The notes: generated by a model not told the origin, from the letters alone. 64,000 nucleotides of DNA from Agromyces sp. Leaf222 (GCF_001421565.1 NZ_LMKQ01000003.1:196441-260440), one strand, 5' to 3'; counted from the first letter of the stretch, positions 1-8,553 are shown. Translations and numbers: made by a program.

Positions 1-131
1 ACGACGTCGGCGCCGAGGTCGGCGAGGAGCTTCGCGGCGTACGGACCCGAGATGTACTGGCCGAGCTCGATGACGCGGATGCCGGCGAGCGGGCCCGCCT
101 CCTCGGCGGCGTCGCGGTGGGGCGTGTTCAT
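1..131 (-). CDS. CoA-transferase family III (CaiB/BaiF), N-terminal part only
   Basis: The first 43 residues of a minus-strand protein are visible; the gene runs off the left edge. After an acidic leader the residues [20 protein letters not shown] are the characteristic N-terminal strand-helix of class III CoA-transferases, which move CoA between carboxylic acids in catabolic pathways. The ATG is at 129-131. The gene lies 45 bases downstream of the MDR dehydrogenase on the same strand, so the two probably form one transcript. Family assignment is good. The acid substrate cannot be read from this fragment. Confidence 0.8.
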   Translation of the reverse strand, partial: MNTPHRDAAEEAGPLAGIRVIELGQYISGPYAAKLLADLGADV

Positions 132-176
132 CTGGTGCGGTCCTCTCGGAGGGTTCTGACGCGGTCGGGGCGGCGG

Positions 177-1181
177 TCACACCACATCGATGACCACCTT
201 GCCCCTCGGCGAGGCACCGAAGCCGCGGTAGGCGCCCACGATGTCGTCGAGCGGATGCCGCGAGCCGATGATCGGCGCGATGGTGCCGTTCTGCACGTGT
301 CGCAGCGCACGCCGCACGTGCTCGTAGTCGGCGCTCGCGACGCCGCGGAGCTGCTTGCGCTTGAGGTACAGGTCTCGGGCGTCGAGTTCGAGCCTGGCGT
401 CGACGGAGGCGGAGCAGAAGACCGCGCGGCCTCCCCAGCCGAGCGCCGCGACCCCGGCGGCGATCGTGCCGCCGTGGCCGCTCACGTCGATCGCGACGTC
501 GAACGCGTCGAGGTCGGCGAGTCGGCCTGCGAGCCTCGCGGCGTCGGGGGCGACGATCTGCTCGACCCCGTCGAGGCGGGGGAGTTCGGCACGCGAGGCG
601 GCGACGACCGAGGCGCCCAGGTGCCGGGCGTAGGCGACGGCCGCATGGCCGAGCGTGCCGCCCGCGCCGGTCACGAGCACCCGGTCGGCGGCGGTGACGG
701 CCGCGGCGTCGAACGCGTTGATGACGATCGGCAGGCTGTGCACGGTCGCGCTGGCCGTCGCGGCGTCGAGGTCGTGGCGGTCGAACGCGTTGCGTGAGGG
801 CACGACGACGAACTCGGCGGCACCCCCGTCGCGGTGCACGCCGAGCACGGACTGCGCCGGGCAGTCCGCCTCGTGGCCCATCGCGCATCGCGCGCAGTCG
901 CCGCACGGGATGTTCGGCTTGACGACGACGGCCTGGCCGAGTCGTCGCGCGTCGACGCCCTCGCCGAGCTCGACGATGATGCCGGCGGGGTCGAGTCCGA
1001 GCACGCGCGGCAGGCGGGCGGCACGGCCGGGACCGAGGCCGGCGATGACGTTGAGGTCGAGCTGGTTGAGGCTCACCGCCTCGACGGCGATGAGCACCTC
1101 GCCGGATCCGGGCACCGGGCGCGCGATGTCCCCGACGCGCAGGCCCTCGAGTCCACTGGCTTGCAGTTGCGCCGCTCGCAT
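177..1181 (-). CDS. Zinc-lobe MDR alcohol dehydrogenase/quinone reductase family protein
   Basis: 334-residue medium-chain dehydrogenase/reductase. The structural-zinc lobe is complete (CGDCARCAMGHEADC, four cysteines), and a Rossmann fingerprint VTGAGGTLGHAAV lies mid-protein. The usual catalytic-zinc ligands appear to be missing: where alcohol dehydrogenases have a Cys near residue 40 this protein reads LNQLDL, and the usual GHE reads GLD. It is therefore more likely a zinc-independent reductase or enoyl/quinone reductase than a classical alcohol dehydrogenase. The ATG at 1179-1181 was chosen because residues encoded further upstream do not look like this family. The gene is divergent from the binding protein at 1482 and has an operator palindrome 48 bases upstream. 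Confidence 0.8.
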   Translation of the reverse strand: MRAAQLQASGLEGLRVGDIARPVPGSGEVLIAVEAVSLNQLDLNVIAGLGPGRAARLPRVLGLDPAGIIVELGEGVDARRLGQAVVVKPNIPCGDCARCAMGHEADCPAQSVLGVHRDGGAAEFVVVPSRNAFDRHDLDAATASATVHSLPIVINAFDAAAVTAADRVLVTGAGGTLGHAAVAYARHLGASVVAASRAELPRLDGVEQIVAPDAARLAGRLADLDAFDVAIDVSGHGGTIAAGVAALGWGGRAVFCSASVDARLELDARDLYLKRKQLRGVASADYEHVRRALRHVQNGTIAPIIGSRHPLDDIVGAYRGFGASPRGKVVIDVV

Positions 1182-1228
1182 CCGCACCCCGTTCCCGTCT
1201 CGGTCACGAACTTCGATGTCGTGATTTC

Positions 1229-1243
1229 TGGATACCGTATCCA
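1229..1243. promoter_or_regulatory. Operator palindrome, GGATAC type, upstream of the MDR gene
   Basis: TGGATACCGTATCCA is a perfect 7+1+7 palindrome, preceded by TTTC. It lies 48 bases upstream of the MDR start, in the divergent gap shared with the binding protein at 1482. A close relative is at 1400 and related GGATCC-centred sites are at 9585, 17747 and 18737. The likely binder is the GntR/FCD regulator encoded at 17925-18698, by inference from location and symmetry. Confidence 0.65.
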
Positions 1244-1399
1244 ATCTGCAGCGACGTGTCCACCGATCCGCCGTCAGGCGGCGACATCCGACCTCACCCG
1301 GTGGCCGGTCGCCTCGTGCCGACGGATGCGCTTCGCAGCGCCGCAATCCAACCGTAACCATCGGCTTCACCCGGAATCATGGACACTTCGAGGGATTTT

Positions 1400-1412
1400 G
1401 GATACGGTATCC
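1400..1412. promoter_or_regulatory. Operator palindrome, GGATAC type, upstream of the binding-protein gene
   Basis: GGATACGGTATCC is a perfect 6+1+6 palindrome preceded by ATTTT, 69 bases upstream of the binding-protein ATG. It shares core and flank with the site at 1229. Two sites in one divergent gap suggest that both transcripts are controlled together. Confidence 0.65.
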
Positions 1413-1481
1413 GTCAATTCGCACGAGGCCCCGTACTGTGCGGCCGGCCCCGTTCGAGACACCCGCTGAGAATGGAGAGTC

Positions 1482-2573
1482 ATGCGCAGATCCATCCGCC
1501 GATACGGCCTCACCGCGGCAGCCGCCCTCGCAGCATTCACGCTGCTGGCAGGATGCGCCGCGAACCCCGGAGGCTCCGCCGACGCCGAACCGGTCACCCT
1601 CGCCGACGGCGAACCCGGGGCAGCGGAGGACACCGAGATCACGGTGGCCATCCCGTTCCCCGACATCACCATGTACTCGATGTACGTGCTCGCGACCGAC
1701 CTCGGCTACTACGAGGAGGAGGGCCTCACCGTCGAGGTCATCACGGCCGACAACGTCACGGCCGCCGTCGCGAGCGGCAGCGCCGACATCGGCGTCGAGT
1801 CCACCGGCACGGTCATCGAGGCGATCCGCGGCGGCGTGGAGGTCGACCTGGTCGGCGGCCACTACTGCCGCCAGAACTTCGACTTCGCCGCCCAGAAGGG
1901 CATCACGAAGGTCGACGACCTCGAGGGCACGTCCATCGTGCTCGCCGGCACCCCGGGCGACCCCGCCGAGTTCCAGCGCAAGCTGGTGCTGAAGGAGGAG
2001 GGCTGGGACCTCGACACGGTGCAGACCGAGGTCGTCTACCCCGGGCCCGGCTCCGAGTCGTGGACCGAGTTCTTCGTGAACGACCGCATCTCGATGCAGC
2101 CGTTCTACGCCGACGACCTGCCCGCGCTCGAGGAGCACGGGGCGAACGTCATCGTCGAGTCGCTGCGCAACTGGGCGAACGACGTGCAGGTGGCCGGCAG
2201 CGGCTGGGTCGCCGAGAACCCGAACACGCTCGTGCGGTTCCTGCGCGCCACGCTCAAGGCGACCGACTACATGACGGCTCCGGCGCCCGGCGTGTTCCCC
2301 GAGAACGTCGACTCGGTGCTCGACATCTACGAGGCGAACGACTTCGACGTCGAGGTGCTCCGCGACAGCGAGAGCCCCTGGGTGCTCGACGGCCACCTCG
2401 CCTGCTCGAACCTCTACTTCGACACCGAGGCATGGGACACCACCATCGAGACGCAGTCGCTCGAGCCGGTCGAGTTCGACGAGTCGCAGCTCGTCTACCT
2501 CGAGAAGGCGCAGGAGCTGCTCGGCATCGACAACGCCGGACCCGAGACGCTGACCTACCCGGGCGCACCCTGA
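1482..2573 (+). CDS. ABC transporter substrate-binding lipoprotein, NMT1/THI5/SsuA-like
   Basis: 363-residue lipoprotein. The first 25 residues are a lipoprotein signal with an RR-rich start and lipobox LLAGC. The mature part has the NMT1-like fold pattern: DLGYYEEEGLTVEVI, then ASGSADIGVESTG. Such proteins bind small heterocycles, sulfonates or thiamine precursors outside the membrane. No permease follows it. The matching ATPase and two permeases are probably those at 3557-6068 on the opposite strand, which lack their own binding protein. A GAGAG-containing Shine-Dalgarno sequence precedes the ATG, and a strong hairpin terminator follows at 2617. The substrate is unknown; the island suggests a nitrogen heterocycle. 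Confidence 0.85.
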   Translation: MRRSIRRYGLTAAAALAAFTLLAGCAANPGGSADAEPVTLADGEPGAAEDTEITVAIPFPDITMYSMYVLATDLGYYEEEGLTVEVITADNVTAAVASGSADIGVESTGTVIEAIRGGVEVDLVGGHYCRQNFDFAAQKGITKVDDLEGTSIVLAGTPGDPAEFQRKLVLKEEGWDLDTVQTEVVYPGPGSESWTEFFVNDRISMQPFYADDLPALEEHGANVIVESLRNWANDVQVAGSGWVAENPNTLVRFLRATLKATDYMTAPAPGVFPENVDSVLDIYEANDFDVEVLRDSESPWVLDGHLACSNLYFDTEAWDTTIETQSLEPVEFDESQLVYLEKAQELLGIDNAGPETLTYPGAP

Positions 2574-2616
2574 TCGACCCTGAGCACCTGCTTCGCGGCA
2601 CCTCCGCCTCGAAGCC

Positions 2617-2656
2617 GAAGAGCCCCCACCGGAGCGCATGCCGGCGGGGGCTCTTC
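2617..2656 (+). terminator. Intrinsic terminator after the binding-protein gene
   Basis: The arms GAAGAGCCCCC and GGGGGCTCTTC pair perfectly over 11 bp around an 18-base loop, 43 bases after the stop codon. The run of T after it is weak, as is usual at this G+C. Confidence 0.75.
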
Positions 2657-2735
2657 GTCGCTTTCGAGCTTGCTGCGCATGCATGCATGCAGACGTCTCG
2701 ATCGACGTTCCGACCGCACCGTTGGCCTGAATGCC

Positions 2736-2773
2736 GAGAGCCCCCGCCGAGCAGATGTCGGCAGGGGCTCCTC
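2736..2773 (-). terminator. Hairpin terminator after the small basic gene
   Basis: An imperfect stem (AGCCCC plus GCCGA against TCGGC plus GGGGCT, one mismatch) lies just beyond the minus-strand stop at 2787. Its position suits termination of the small Lys-rich gene. Confidence 0.55.
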
Positions 2774-2786
2774 GTTCGTTCAGGGG

Positions 2787-2930
2787 CTACTTCTTGCGGT
2801 GCGTGGCCTCGGTGATGTCGCTGCCGGTCGAGCGGCCTGCGACCTTCGACTTCTTGTCGGCGCGCTTCTCCTTGAGGGTGCGCGTTGCCGCGGTTTTCGA
2901 TGCGGACTTCTTGGGGGACTTGTCGGACAT
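2787..2930 (-). CDS. Small Lys-rich conserved actinobacterial protein
   Basis: 47 residues starting MSDKSPKKSASKTAA, then KEKRADKKSKV. It is very basic, has no membrane segment or cysteine and is predicted to be disordered. The ATG at 2928-2930 has a purine-rich AGAGGCGG upstream. Short proteins of this MS(D/E)KS...SLKEKRA(D/E)KK pattern are, as I recall, common in Actinobacteria; their function is unknown and nucleic-acid binding is only a guess from charge. It has its own terminator and does not seem to belong to the flanking catabolic operons. Confidence 0.65.
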   Translation of the reverse strand: MSDKSPKKSASKTAATRTLKEKRADKKSKVAGRSTGSDITEATHRKK

Positions 2931-3056
2931 GATGCCGCCTCTGTTCGGGAGCTCGAACGGCCCCGTGCGCGCAACCCTACGCGGTCGCACCGCGCGCGCA
3001 CGGTGTTCCCGGTGGGTTGGCAGGTCGGGTCGTTCACCCTGTCGCGGCGCAGGGAG

Positions 3057-3090
3057 CCGGTCCCCGTGTCGCGCATGACACGGGGACCGG
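3057..3090 (-). terminator. Intrinsic terminator after the RidA-ABC-LLM operon
   Basis: A perfect 14-bp stem (CCGGTCCCCGTGTC and its complement) with a 6-base loop lies 44 bases past the stop of the RidA-like gene. It ends the seven-gene minus-strand operon that starts at 9515. Confidence 0.8.
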
Positions 3091-3134
3091 CGGTCTCTGA
3101 GGCCGATCGGATGCCTCGGCTCGACCTTTCGGCG

Positions 3135-3548
3135 CTACCCGACCGGAGTCCGAGCGGGCAGCGCCGCGATCGCCTCGATCTCGAAGCGGTACTCGGGCGA
3201 GGCGAAGCCGGCGACCTGCACGAGCGTCGAGACCGGGAAGTCGCGCGTGAAGTGGCGCGCGCGGATCTCCCGCAGGTCCTCGCGCACGAGGTCGAACGCC
3301 TCGCCGATGAACACGTTCACCTTGACGACGTCGTCGGGTGCGGCATCCGCTGCCCTGAGCACCGCGACGAGGTTCTCGAAGGCGAGCTCGACCTGCTCGC
3401 GGGTCGTCGGCGGCATGGTGCCGTCGGGACGCATGCCGATGATGCCGCTCACGAACACGAGGTCGCCCGCCGGCACCCGGATCGCCTGGCTGAACGCCGC
3501 CGTCGGCGGGTAGACGCCCTCGGGAACGATGACCTGCTTGTGCACCAT
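3135..3548 (-). CDS. RidA/YjgF/YER057c-like protein
   Basis: 137 residues with the RidA-family pattern: FSQAIRVPAGDLVFVSGIIG near the start, TREQVELAFENLVAVLRAA in the middle, and VQVAGFASPEYRFEIEAIA at the end. RidA proteins hydrolyse reactive enamines/imines; relatives such as RutC act in ring-cleavage pathways for pyrimidines. It is the last gene of the operon from 9515, 8 bases after the second permease. GGGGAG precedes the ATG. Its place beside an amidohydrolase, a hydrolase and an LLM enzyme fits clean-up of an unstable amine or carbamate intermediate, which is inference. The RidA catalytic Arg could not be placed with certainty. Confidence 0.85.
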   Translation of the reverse strand: MVHKQVIVPEGVYPPTAAFSQAIRVPAGDLVFVSGIIGMRPDGTMPPTTREQVELAFENLVAVLRAADAAPDDVVKVNVFIGEAFDLVREDLREIRARHFTRDFPVSTLVQVAGFASPEYRFEIEAIAALPARTPVG

Positions 3549-3556
3549 GCGCTCCC

Positions 3557-4393
3557 CTAGCTCCGGCCCATGATCTGGCGGTCGTCGTACCAGGGCGCGA
3601 GGCGCTTGCGCAGCACCGAGATGAGGGTGAGCGTCAGGTTGGCGATGATGACCATGACGATGACCATCGCGATCGCCTCGTCCATCTCGAACTGGTAGGC
3701 CGCGAACTCGAGCATGTGGCCGAGTCCTCCCGTGCCGCCGAGGAACTCGCCGAGCACCTCGCCCGTGAAGCCGAGCGCCGCGCCGCGCTGGATGCCGGCG
3801 AGGCTGTACGGCAGGGTCGCCGGCAGGATCACCTTCCAGCCGAGGGCCACGCCGTTCACGCCGTAGACGCGCGACGCGCTCACGAGCGACGCGGGCACCG
3901 TGACCGCGCCCTCCATGGTGTTCAGGATGATCGGGAACACGGCGAGCAGGAAGACCAGTGCGATCTTCGACTCGTTGCCGAGCCCGAGCACGAGGATGAA
4001 CAGCGGTGCGAGCGCGACCTTCGGCGTCGAGTAGAGCAGCCAGAGGAACGGCGCCACCGTGAACCGCAGCACGGGCGACCAGCCGACCGCGAGGCCGACG
4101 GTCACGCCGACGACGACGGCGAGCACGAGCCCGATGAGCAGGTTCTGCATGCTGAACGCGAACGCCTGCCAGAACTCGGGGTCGACGAGCAGCTGCACGA
4201 ACGCGGAGAACACCGCGGTGGGCGGCGGGAGGAACGCCTCGGGAACGAGGTGCAGCCACGAGACGGCAGCCTCCCAGATCAGCAGGATGCCGGCGATGAC
4301 GGCGAGGAGCACCCACGTCCACCTGCTCGGTCCCGGCCGACGGCGGCGGGGCGCGGGGGCGTTCAGCGTCTCGATCGAGACCGTCGCGGTCAT
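3557..4393 (-). CDS. ABC transporter permease, BPD type (SsuC/TauC-like), first of two
   Basis: 278-residue inner-membrane permease. A basic, proline-rich start is followed by about six membrane segments. The EAA-like coupling loop is at ASRVYGVNGVALGWKVILPA. Its ATG overlaps the stop of the next permease (ATGA, 4390-4393), so the two are translationally coupled. A pair of non-identical permeases with one ATPase is typical of NMT1-type importers, for example for riboflavin or hydroxymethylpyrimidine precursors. The binding protein is probably the one at 1482. Confidence 0.85.
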   Translation of the reverse strand: MTATVSIETLNAPAPRRRRPGPSRWTWVLLAVIAGILLIWEAAVSWLHLVPEAFLPPPTAVFSAFVQLLVDPEFWQAFAFSMQNLLIGLVLAVVVGVTVGLAVGWSPVLRFTVAPFLWLLYSTPKVALAPLFILVLGLGNESKIALVFLLAVFPIILNTMEGAVTVPASLVSASRVYGVNGVALGWKVILPATLPYSLAGIQRGAALGFTGEVLGEFLGGTGGLGHMLEFAAYQFEMDEAIAMVIVMVIIANLTLTLISVLRKRLAPWYDDRQIMGRS

Positions 4394-5226
4394 CGGCGTG
4401 CCTTCCTGGTCCAGGGGGCGACGCGACGCTCGATGAGGGTCACGATGCCGGTCATGCCGACGCTCCAGCAGACGACGACGCCGATCGCGGCGAACGCCTG
4501 GTCGGTCTGGTAGGTGTTCGCCGCCTTGATGATGAGGGCGCCCATGCCGCTCGAGGAGCCCGAGAGCTCGGCGACGACCATGCCGATGGTGGCGAGCACC
4601 ACGGCCTGCCGCAGCCCGGCGAACAGGAACGGCACGGTCGAGGGCAGGAACACGCGCCGATAGAGGTCGAGCTGCGATCCGCCGTACACGCGCGCGGCCC
4701 GCAGCAGCGACGGGCTCGTCGTGCGCATGCCGGCCGCGATGTTCAGCATGATCGGGAAGAGCGCACTGATCACCACGAGGAAGATCACCGGACCGATGCC
4801 GAAGCCGAACCACGCCTTCGCGAGCGGCTGGTAGGCGATCGCGGGCGTCGCGTAGATCGTCCACGCGATCGGCCCGACGACCTTATCGACCGGCAGAGAG
4901 GCGCCCATGAGCAGGCCGACGGGGATGCCCACGATCACGGCGATCGTGAAGCCCGTGAGCCACGCCTGCGCCGAGACCGCGGCATTGGCCGCGAGCGAGC
5001 CGTTGGCGACGATCTCGCCGAACCCCTGCGCGATCGCGAGCGGCGGCGGGAAGAACACCGGGTTGATGAGCCCCCAATAGCCGACCACGAGCTGCCACAG
5101 CACCAGCACGATCAGCACCTCGACCGCGATCACCGCGGCCTTGCCGCCCGTCGAGAGGCCGGCGAGCCACGCGGCGAGCCCGCCACGACCCGTTCGCGGC
5201 CCGCCCGTGGCGAAGAGCACGCTCAT
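4390..5226 (-). CDS. ABC transporter permease, BPD type (SsuC/TauC-like), second of two
   Basis: 278 residues, the same length as its partner at 3557 but clearly divergent. The first membrane segment is VIAVEVLIVLVLWQLVVGY and the cytoplasmic EAA loop is AARVYGGSQLDLYRRVFLPS. It probably forms a heterodimer with the other permease. The start codon overlaps the ATPase stop (ATGA at 5223-5226). It ends in the basic tail RRVAPWTRKARR. Confidence 0.85.
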   Translation of the reverse strand: MSVLFATGGPRTGRGGLAAWLAGLSTGGKAAVIAVEVLIVLVLWQLVVGYWGLINPVFFPPPLAIAQGFGEIVANGSLAANAAVSAQAWLTGFTIAVIVGIPVGLLMGASLPVDKVVGPIAWTIYATPAIAYQPLAKAWFGFGIGPVIFLVVISALFPIMLNIAAGMRTTSPSLLRAARVYGGSQLDLYRRVFLPSTVPFLFAGLRQAVVLATIGMVVAELSGSSSGMGALIIKAANTYQTDQAFAAIGVVVCWSVGMTGIVTLIERRVAPWTRKARR

Positions 5227-6068
5227 GAGCCGCCCGCCACCGCGGCCTGCGTCGCCTCGGCCTGCAGGGCGTCCCACAGGTGATCGCGGAGCTCGAGGAA
5301 GCGCGGGTCGCTCTGCACGCTGCGCTCCGAGCGGGGCCTCGTCAACTTGGTCTCGATGACCTCCTTGATCGCGCCCGGATGGCTCTTGAACACGACGATG
5401 CGGTCGCCGAGCAGGATCGCCTCCTCGATCGAGTGCGTGATGAAGAGCACCGTCTTGCCCGTCTTGGCGATGAGCTTCTCGATCTCGTCGCGCATCACCT
5501 CGCGGGTGAGCGCGTCGACCGCGCCGAGCGGCTCGTCCATGAGCAGGATCCGCGGCTCGGCGACGATCGCGCGGGCGAGGCCGACGCGCTGCTGCATGCC
5601 GCCCGAGAGCTCCTTCGGGTACGAGTTCTCGAATCCCGAGAGGCCGACGAGCTCGATCGCCTCCTGCACGCGGTCGCGCCATCCGTCGCCCTTGAGCCGC
5701 TTCTGCATCTCGAGGCCGAACTTCACGTTGTCGAAGACCGTGCGCCACGGCAGCAGCGCGTAGTCCTGGAAGACGACCGCCCGGTCGGGGCCGGGGCCCG
5801 TCACGGGCCGGCCGTCGACCAGCACCTCGCCCGAGGTGGGTGCGACGAGACCGGCGACGACGTTCATCACCGTGGTCTTGCCGCACCCCGACGGGCCGAG
5901 CACGGTGACGAACTCGCCCTCGTGCACGTCGAGGTTCACGCCCTCGACGGCCGTGAGCGTTGCCCCGGTGCGCGCGACGTTGTAGCTCACGGTCAGGTTC
6001 CGCACCGAGATGAGCGGGGCGGATGCCGCGGGCTCGTCGTGTTCGGCGGTCGTCGTCGTCATCGTCAT
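5223..6068 (-). CDS. ABC transporter ATP-binding protein (SsuB/TauB-like)
   Basis: 281 residues. Walker A is GPSGCGKTT, the Q-loop is VFQDYALLPW, the signature is LSGGMQQR, Walker B is ILLMDEPLGAVD and the H-loop is FITHS. This is the full set of a nitrate/sulfonate/taurine-type importer ATPase. It energises the two permeases encoded downstream. Two close ATGs (MTMTTTT) make the start ambiguous by six bases. It follows the LLM gene by 71 bases in the same direction and may have its own weak promoter there. Confidence 0.9.
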   Translation of the reverse strand: MTMTTTTAEHDEPAASAPLISVRNLTVSYNVARTGATLTAVEGVNLDVHEGEFVTVLGPSGCGKTTVMNVVAGLVAPTSGEVLVDGRPVTGPGPDRAVVFQDYALLPWRTVFDNVKFGLEMQKRLKGDGWRDRVQEAIELVGLSGFENSYPKELSGGMQQRVGLARAIVAEPRILLMDEPLGAVDALTREVMRDEIEKLIAKTGKTVLFITHSIEEAILLGDRIVVFKSHPGAIKEVIETKLTRPRSERSVQSDPRFLELRDHLWDALQAEATQAAVAGGS

Positions 6069-6139
6069 CGTCCTGCTCTCTCTCGGTCTCTCACGTTTCT
6101 CTCACGGAACCCCGCGCCGCGCACACCGGGGCGTCGACG

Positions 6140-7138
6140 TCAGCCGACGGGGACGGCCGCCTTCTCGCGGAGCTTCGGCAGCACCTCGGTGCCGAGGAGC
6201 TCGATCTGCTCGAAGAAGCGGTCGAACTTGAAGCGGAAGTCGAACACGAGGTGGTCGACTCCGGTCGCCTCGAACTTGCGGATCTCCTCGACGGCCTCGT
6301 CGGGGTTGCCGACGATGAGCTGGCCCTCGAGGTCCTCGACGGTCTCGAAGACGCCCGACGGCGGCTTGACCGCGAACTTCGCCTTGTTCGCCCAGGCGAG
6401 CAGGCCCGGCACGTTGACGTCCTTCAGCGCCTCGGCGCGGGTCTCCTCGATGGAGGTCGGCGGGATCACGCCGACGGTCGGCATCGGCCGGCCCGAGGCA
6501 TCCGTCATCTCCCGCATGACGCCCATGCGCTTCTCGATCGACGCGAGCGAGATGCGGCCGGGCATCCAGCCGTCGGCGTACTCGGCGGCGAGGCGGGCCG
6601 AACGCGGCGTCGCGCCGCAGTACCAGAACGGCACGCGACCGCCGACGGGCTTCGGCTCGATCGTGACGTTCTCGAACGAGAAGATGCCGTCGTCGTAGGT
6701 GACGTCGTTCTCGGTGAAGACGCGCTTCAGGATCTCGGCGTTCGAGCGCACCATCTCGACGCGGTCCAGGTCGCCCCAGCCGATGGCGTCGAACTCGTGG
6801 TCGAAGGTGCCGGCGCCGAAGCCGAGGATCAGGCGCGGCCCGAGCAGCTGGGTCATGGTGCCGGCCATGAGGGCGGTCACGAGCGGGTGGCGGAACGGGA
6901 TCAGCGATCCGGTGCCGAGCTCGATGCGGTCGGTGACGGCGCCGATCGCGGTGAGCGTCGTGAGCGCGTCGTAGAACGTGCGGTTCGGCTTCTCCATCTC
7001 GCCGTGCGGCTCGAAGACCAAGTGGTCGCGAACCCAGACGGAGTCGAAGCCGAGCTCCTCGGCGCGCTTTGAGCCCTCGAGGAGCTTCTCCTTGCTCGCC
7101 TCTTCGCCGAAGTGCGGCAGCAGCAGACCGAATTTCAT
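6140..7138 (-). CDS. LLM-class oxidoreductase, probably F420-dependent
   Basis: 332-residue luciferase-like TIM-barrel protein starting MKFGLLLPHFGEEAS, with LGTGSLIPFRHPLVTA and a flavin-phosphate region near LGFGAGTFDHEF. The family uses FMN or F420 to reduce or monooxygenate ring compounds. The setting (F420-0 uptake, cofE, fgd in the same island) favours F420. It lies between the cyclic amidohydrolase, with a 2-base gap, and the ABC ATPase, so it probably acts on the imported substrate, perhaps reducing a ring before hydrolytic opening. That order of steps is inference. Confidence 0.8.
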   Translation of the reverse strand: MKFGLLLPHFGEEASKEKLLEGSKRAEELGFDSVWVRDHLVFEPHGEMEKPNRTFYDALTTLTAIGAVTDRIELGTGSLIPFRHPLVTALMAGTMTQLLGPRLILGFGAGTFDHEFDAIGWGDLDRVEMVRSNAEILKRVFTENDVTYDDGIFSFENVTIEPKPVGGRVPFWYCGATPRSARLAAEYADGWMPGRISLASIEKRMGVMREMTDASGRPMPTVGVIPPTSIEETRAEALKDVNVPGLLAWANKAKFAVKPPSGVFETVEDLEGQLIVGNPDEAVEEIRKFEATGVDHLVFDFRFKFDRFFEQIELLGTEVLPKLREKAAVPVG

Positions 7139-7140
7139 GG

Positions 7141-8553
7141 TCACTTCCCTTCTGTTGCGGCCAGTTCGGCCGGTCGTGCGGCCGGAGCGGCCGCGAGCTT
7201 CCCGAATCCGGGCTCGCCGACGACGACGCCGTCGGCGTAGACCTCGTGGCCGCGCACGAGCGTGCGCTCGATGCGCGCGCTGATCGTGCGCCCGTTGTAG
7301 GGGGTCCAGCCGATCTTCGACAGCACGTCGTCGTCGGTGATGGTCCACTCGTGCGCCAGGTCGGCGATCACGATGTCGGCGTCGGCGCCGACCGCGAGCG
7401 TGCCCTTGACGCCGGCGAGGCCGAACTTGTCGGCCGGCACCTCGGCGACCATCTCGACGACGCGGTCGAGATCGAGCTCGCCCCGGTTCACGGCGTCGAG
7501 CATGAGCTCGTAGTAGTACTGGATGCCGGGGGTGCCGGTGTGGGCGCTCCACATCTCGGTCCAGCCGATCTCCTTCTCCTCGCGCGTGTGCGGCGCGTGG
7601 TCGGAGCTCGCGACGTCGATGGTGCCGTCGCGCATGCCCTCCCAGATGGCGGCGCGGTTGTCATCGGGCACCCAGTAGCTGAGCGCGTACGGGCCGAGGG
7701 TCTCGACGTCGTTCCACGTCGAGAGGAACGGCGCCCAGTGGTTCACCTCGCACGTCACGTCGATGCCCGAGGCCTTCGCACGGCGCACGGCCTCGATCGA
7801 ACGGCGGGTCTGGATGTGCGCGATGTGCACGGGGCATCCGGATGCCTCGGCCAGGCGCAGCACGACGTCGATGGCCGTGTCCCAGATGACGCCCTCGCGC
7901 GCGGCGTAGGCGGACGCGTAGCCCTGCGGCGTGTTGTCGCCGCGGGCGAGCACCTCGCCCTCGATGTAGTCCATGAGCGCCTGGTCGTGCGGGTGCACGA
8001 TGAAGCGCTTGCCGGTGGTCGCGATGCGATCCATGATCTGCAGCAGATGGCCGTGGTCGTGGATGCCGGTCCCCGCCGGGTGCGGGTAGGTGCGGCCCGT
8101 GTCGACGACCATGTAGATCTTGAAGGCGTTGATGCCCATCGCCGCCATCGGCTCGATCTCGTCGAACTTCGTCGGCGCCGGGTTGTGGTTCCAGTCCACG
8201 ATCGACGACGAGGCGTAGCGCTCGAACACGTCGGTGAGGCTCGCGACGTCGACGGTCGGCGGCTTCAGGTTGGGCATGCCGAAGATCGTCGTCACGCCGC
8301 CGGCCGCGGCCTGGCGGGTCGTCGTGAGGATGTCGTCCTTGTGCTCGTAGCCGGGTTCGCGGGTGTGCACGTGCACGTCGACCATGCCGGGCAGCACGAG
8401 GCGGCCGGATGCGTCGATGGTGCGATCCGCGTCGACGGCGACGTCGCGCGCGACCACGCCCGCGACCTTGCCGTCGTGCACGAGCAGGTCGCCGGCGACG
8501 GGTCCGCTCGGGGTGACGACGGTGCCGCCCGTGATTCTGAGGTCGATGCTCAC
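7141..8553 (-). CDS. Cyclic amidohydrolase (hydantoinase/dihydroorotase/allantoinase family)
   Basis: 470 residues. The metal site is readable: HVH in GMVDVHVHTREPG, the lysine expected to be carbamylated in NAFKIYM, then histidines in VHPHD and HIAHI, and the last Asp in SSDHAPHT. Enzymes of this group open cyclic amides or ureides by hydrolysis. The REPG after HVH resembles dihydroorotase and allantoinase, and the length fits hydantoinase/allantoinase. Residue patterns alone do not fix the substrate. It starts at a GTG overlapping the hydrolase stop (8550-8553) after a GGAGG Shine-Dalgarno sequence. Confidence 0.88.
   Translation of the reverse strand: MSIDLRITGGTVVTPSGPVAGDLLVHDGKVAGVVARDVAVDADRTIDASGRLVLPGMVDVHVHTREPGYEHKDDILTTTRQAAAGGVTTIFGMPNLKPPTVDVASLTDVFERYASSSIVDWNHNPAPTKFDEIEPMAAMGINAFKIYMVVDTGRTYPHPAGTGIHDHGHLLQIMDRIATTGKRFIVHPHDQALMDYIEGEVLARGDNTPQGYASAYAAREGVIWDTAIDVVLRLAEASGCPVHIAHIQTRRSIEAVRRAKASGIDVTCEVNHWAPFLSTWNDVETLGPYALSYWVPDDNRAAIWEGMRDGTIDVASSDHAPHTREEKEIGWTEMWSAHTGTPGIQYYYELMLDAVNRGELDLDRVVEMVAEVPADKFGLAGVKGTLAVGADADIVIADLAHEWTITDDDVLSKIGWTPYNGRTISARIERTLVRGHEVYADGVVVGEPGFGKLAAAPAARPAELAATEGK

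Noticed and set aside
1455..1482. CTGAGA in the leader of the NMT1-type binding protein, as in thiamine riboswitches
   Set aside because: The leader is too short after the operator and the second conserved block and stems of a TPP riboswitch are missing.
1377..2684. Long minus-strand reading frame opposite the binding-protein gene
   Set aside because: It is His/Arg/Asp-rich with no fold pattern and mirrors the third-position G+C of the real gene, which has a lipobox and family motifs.
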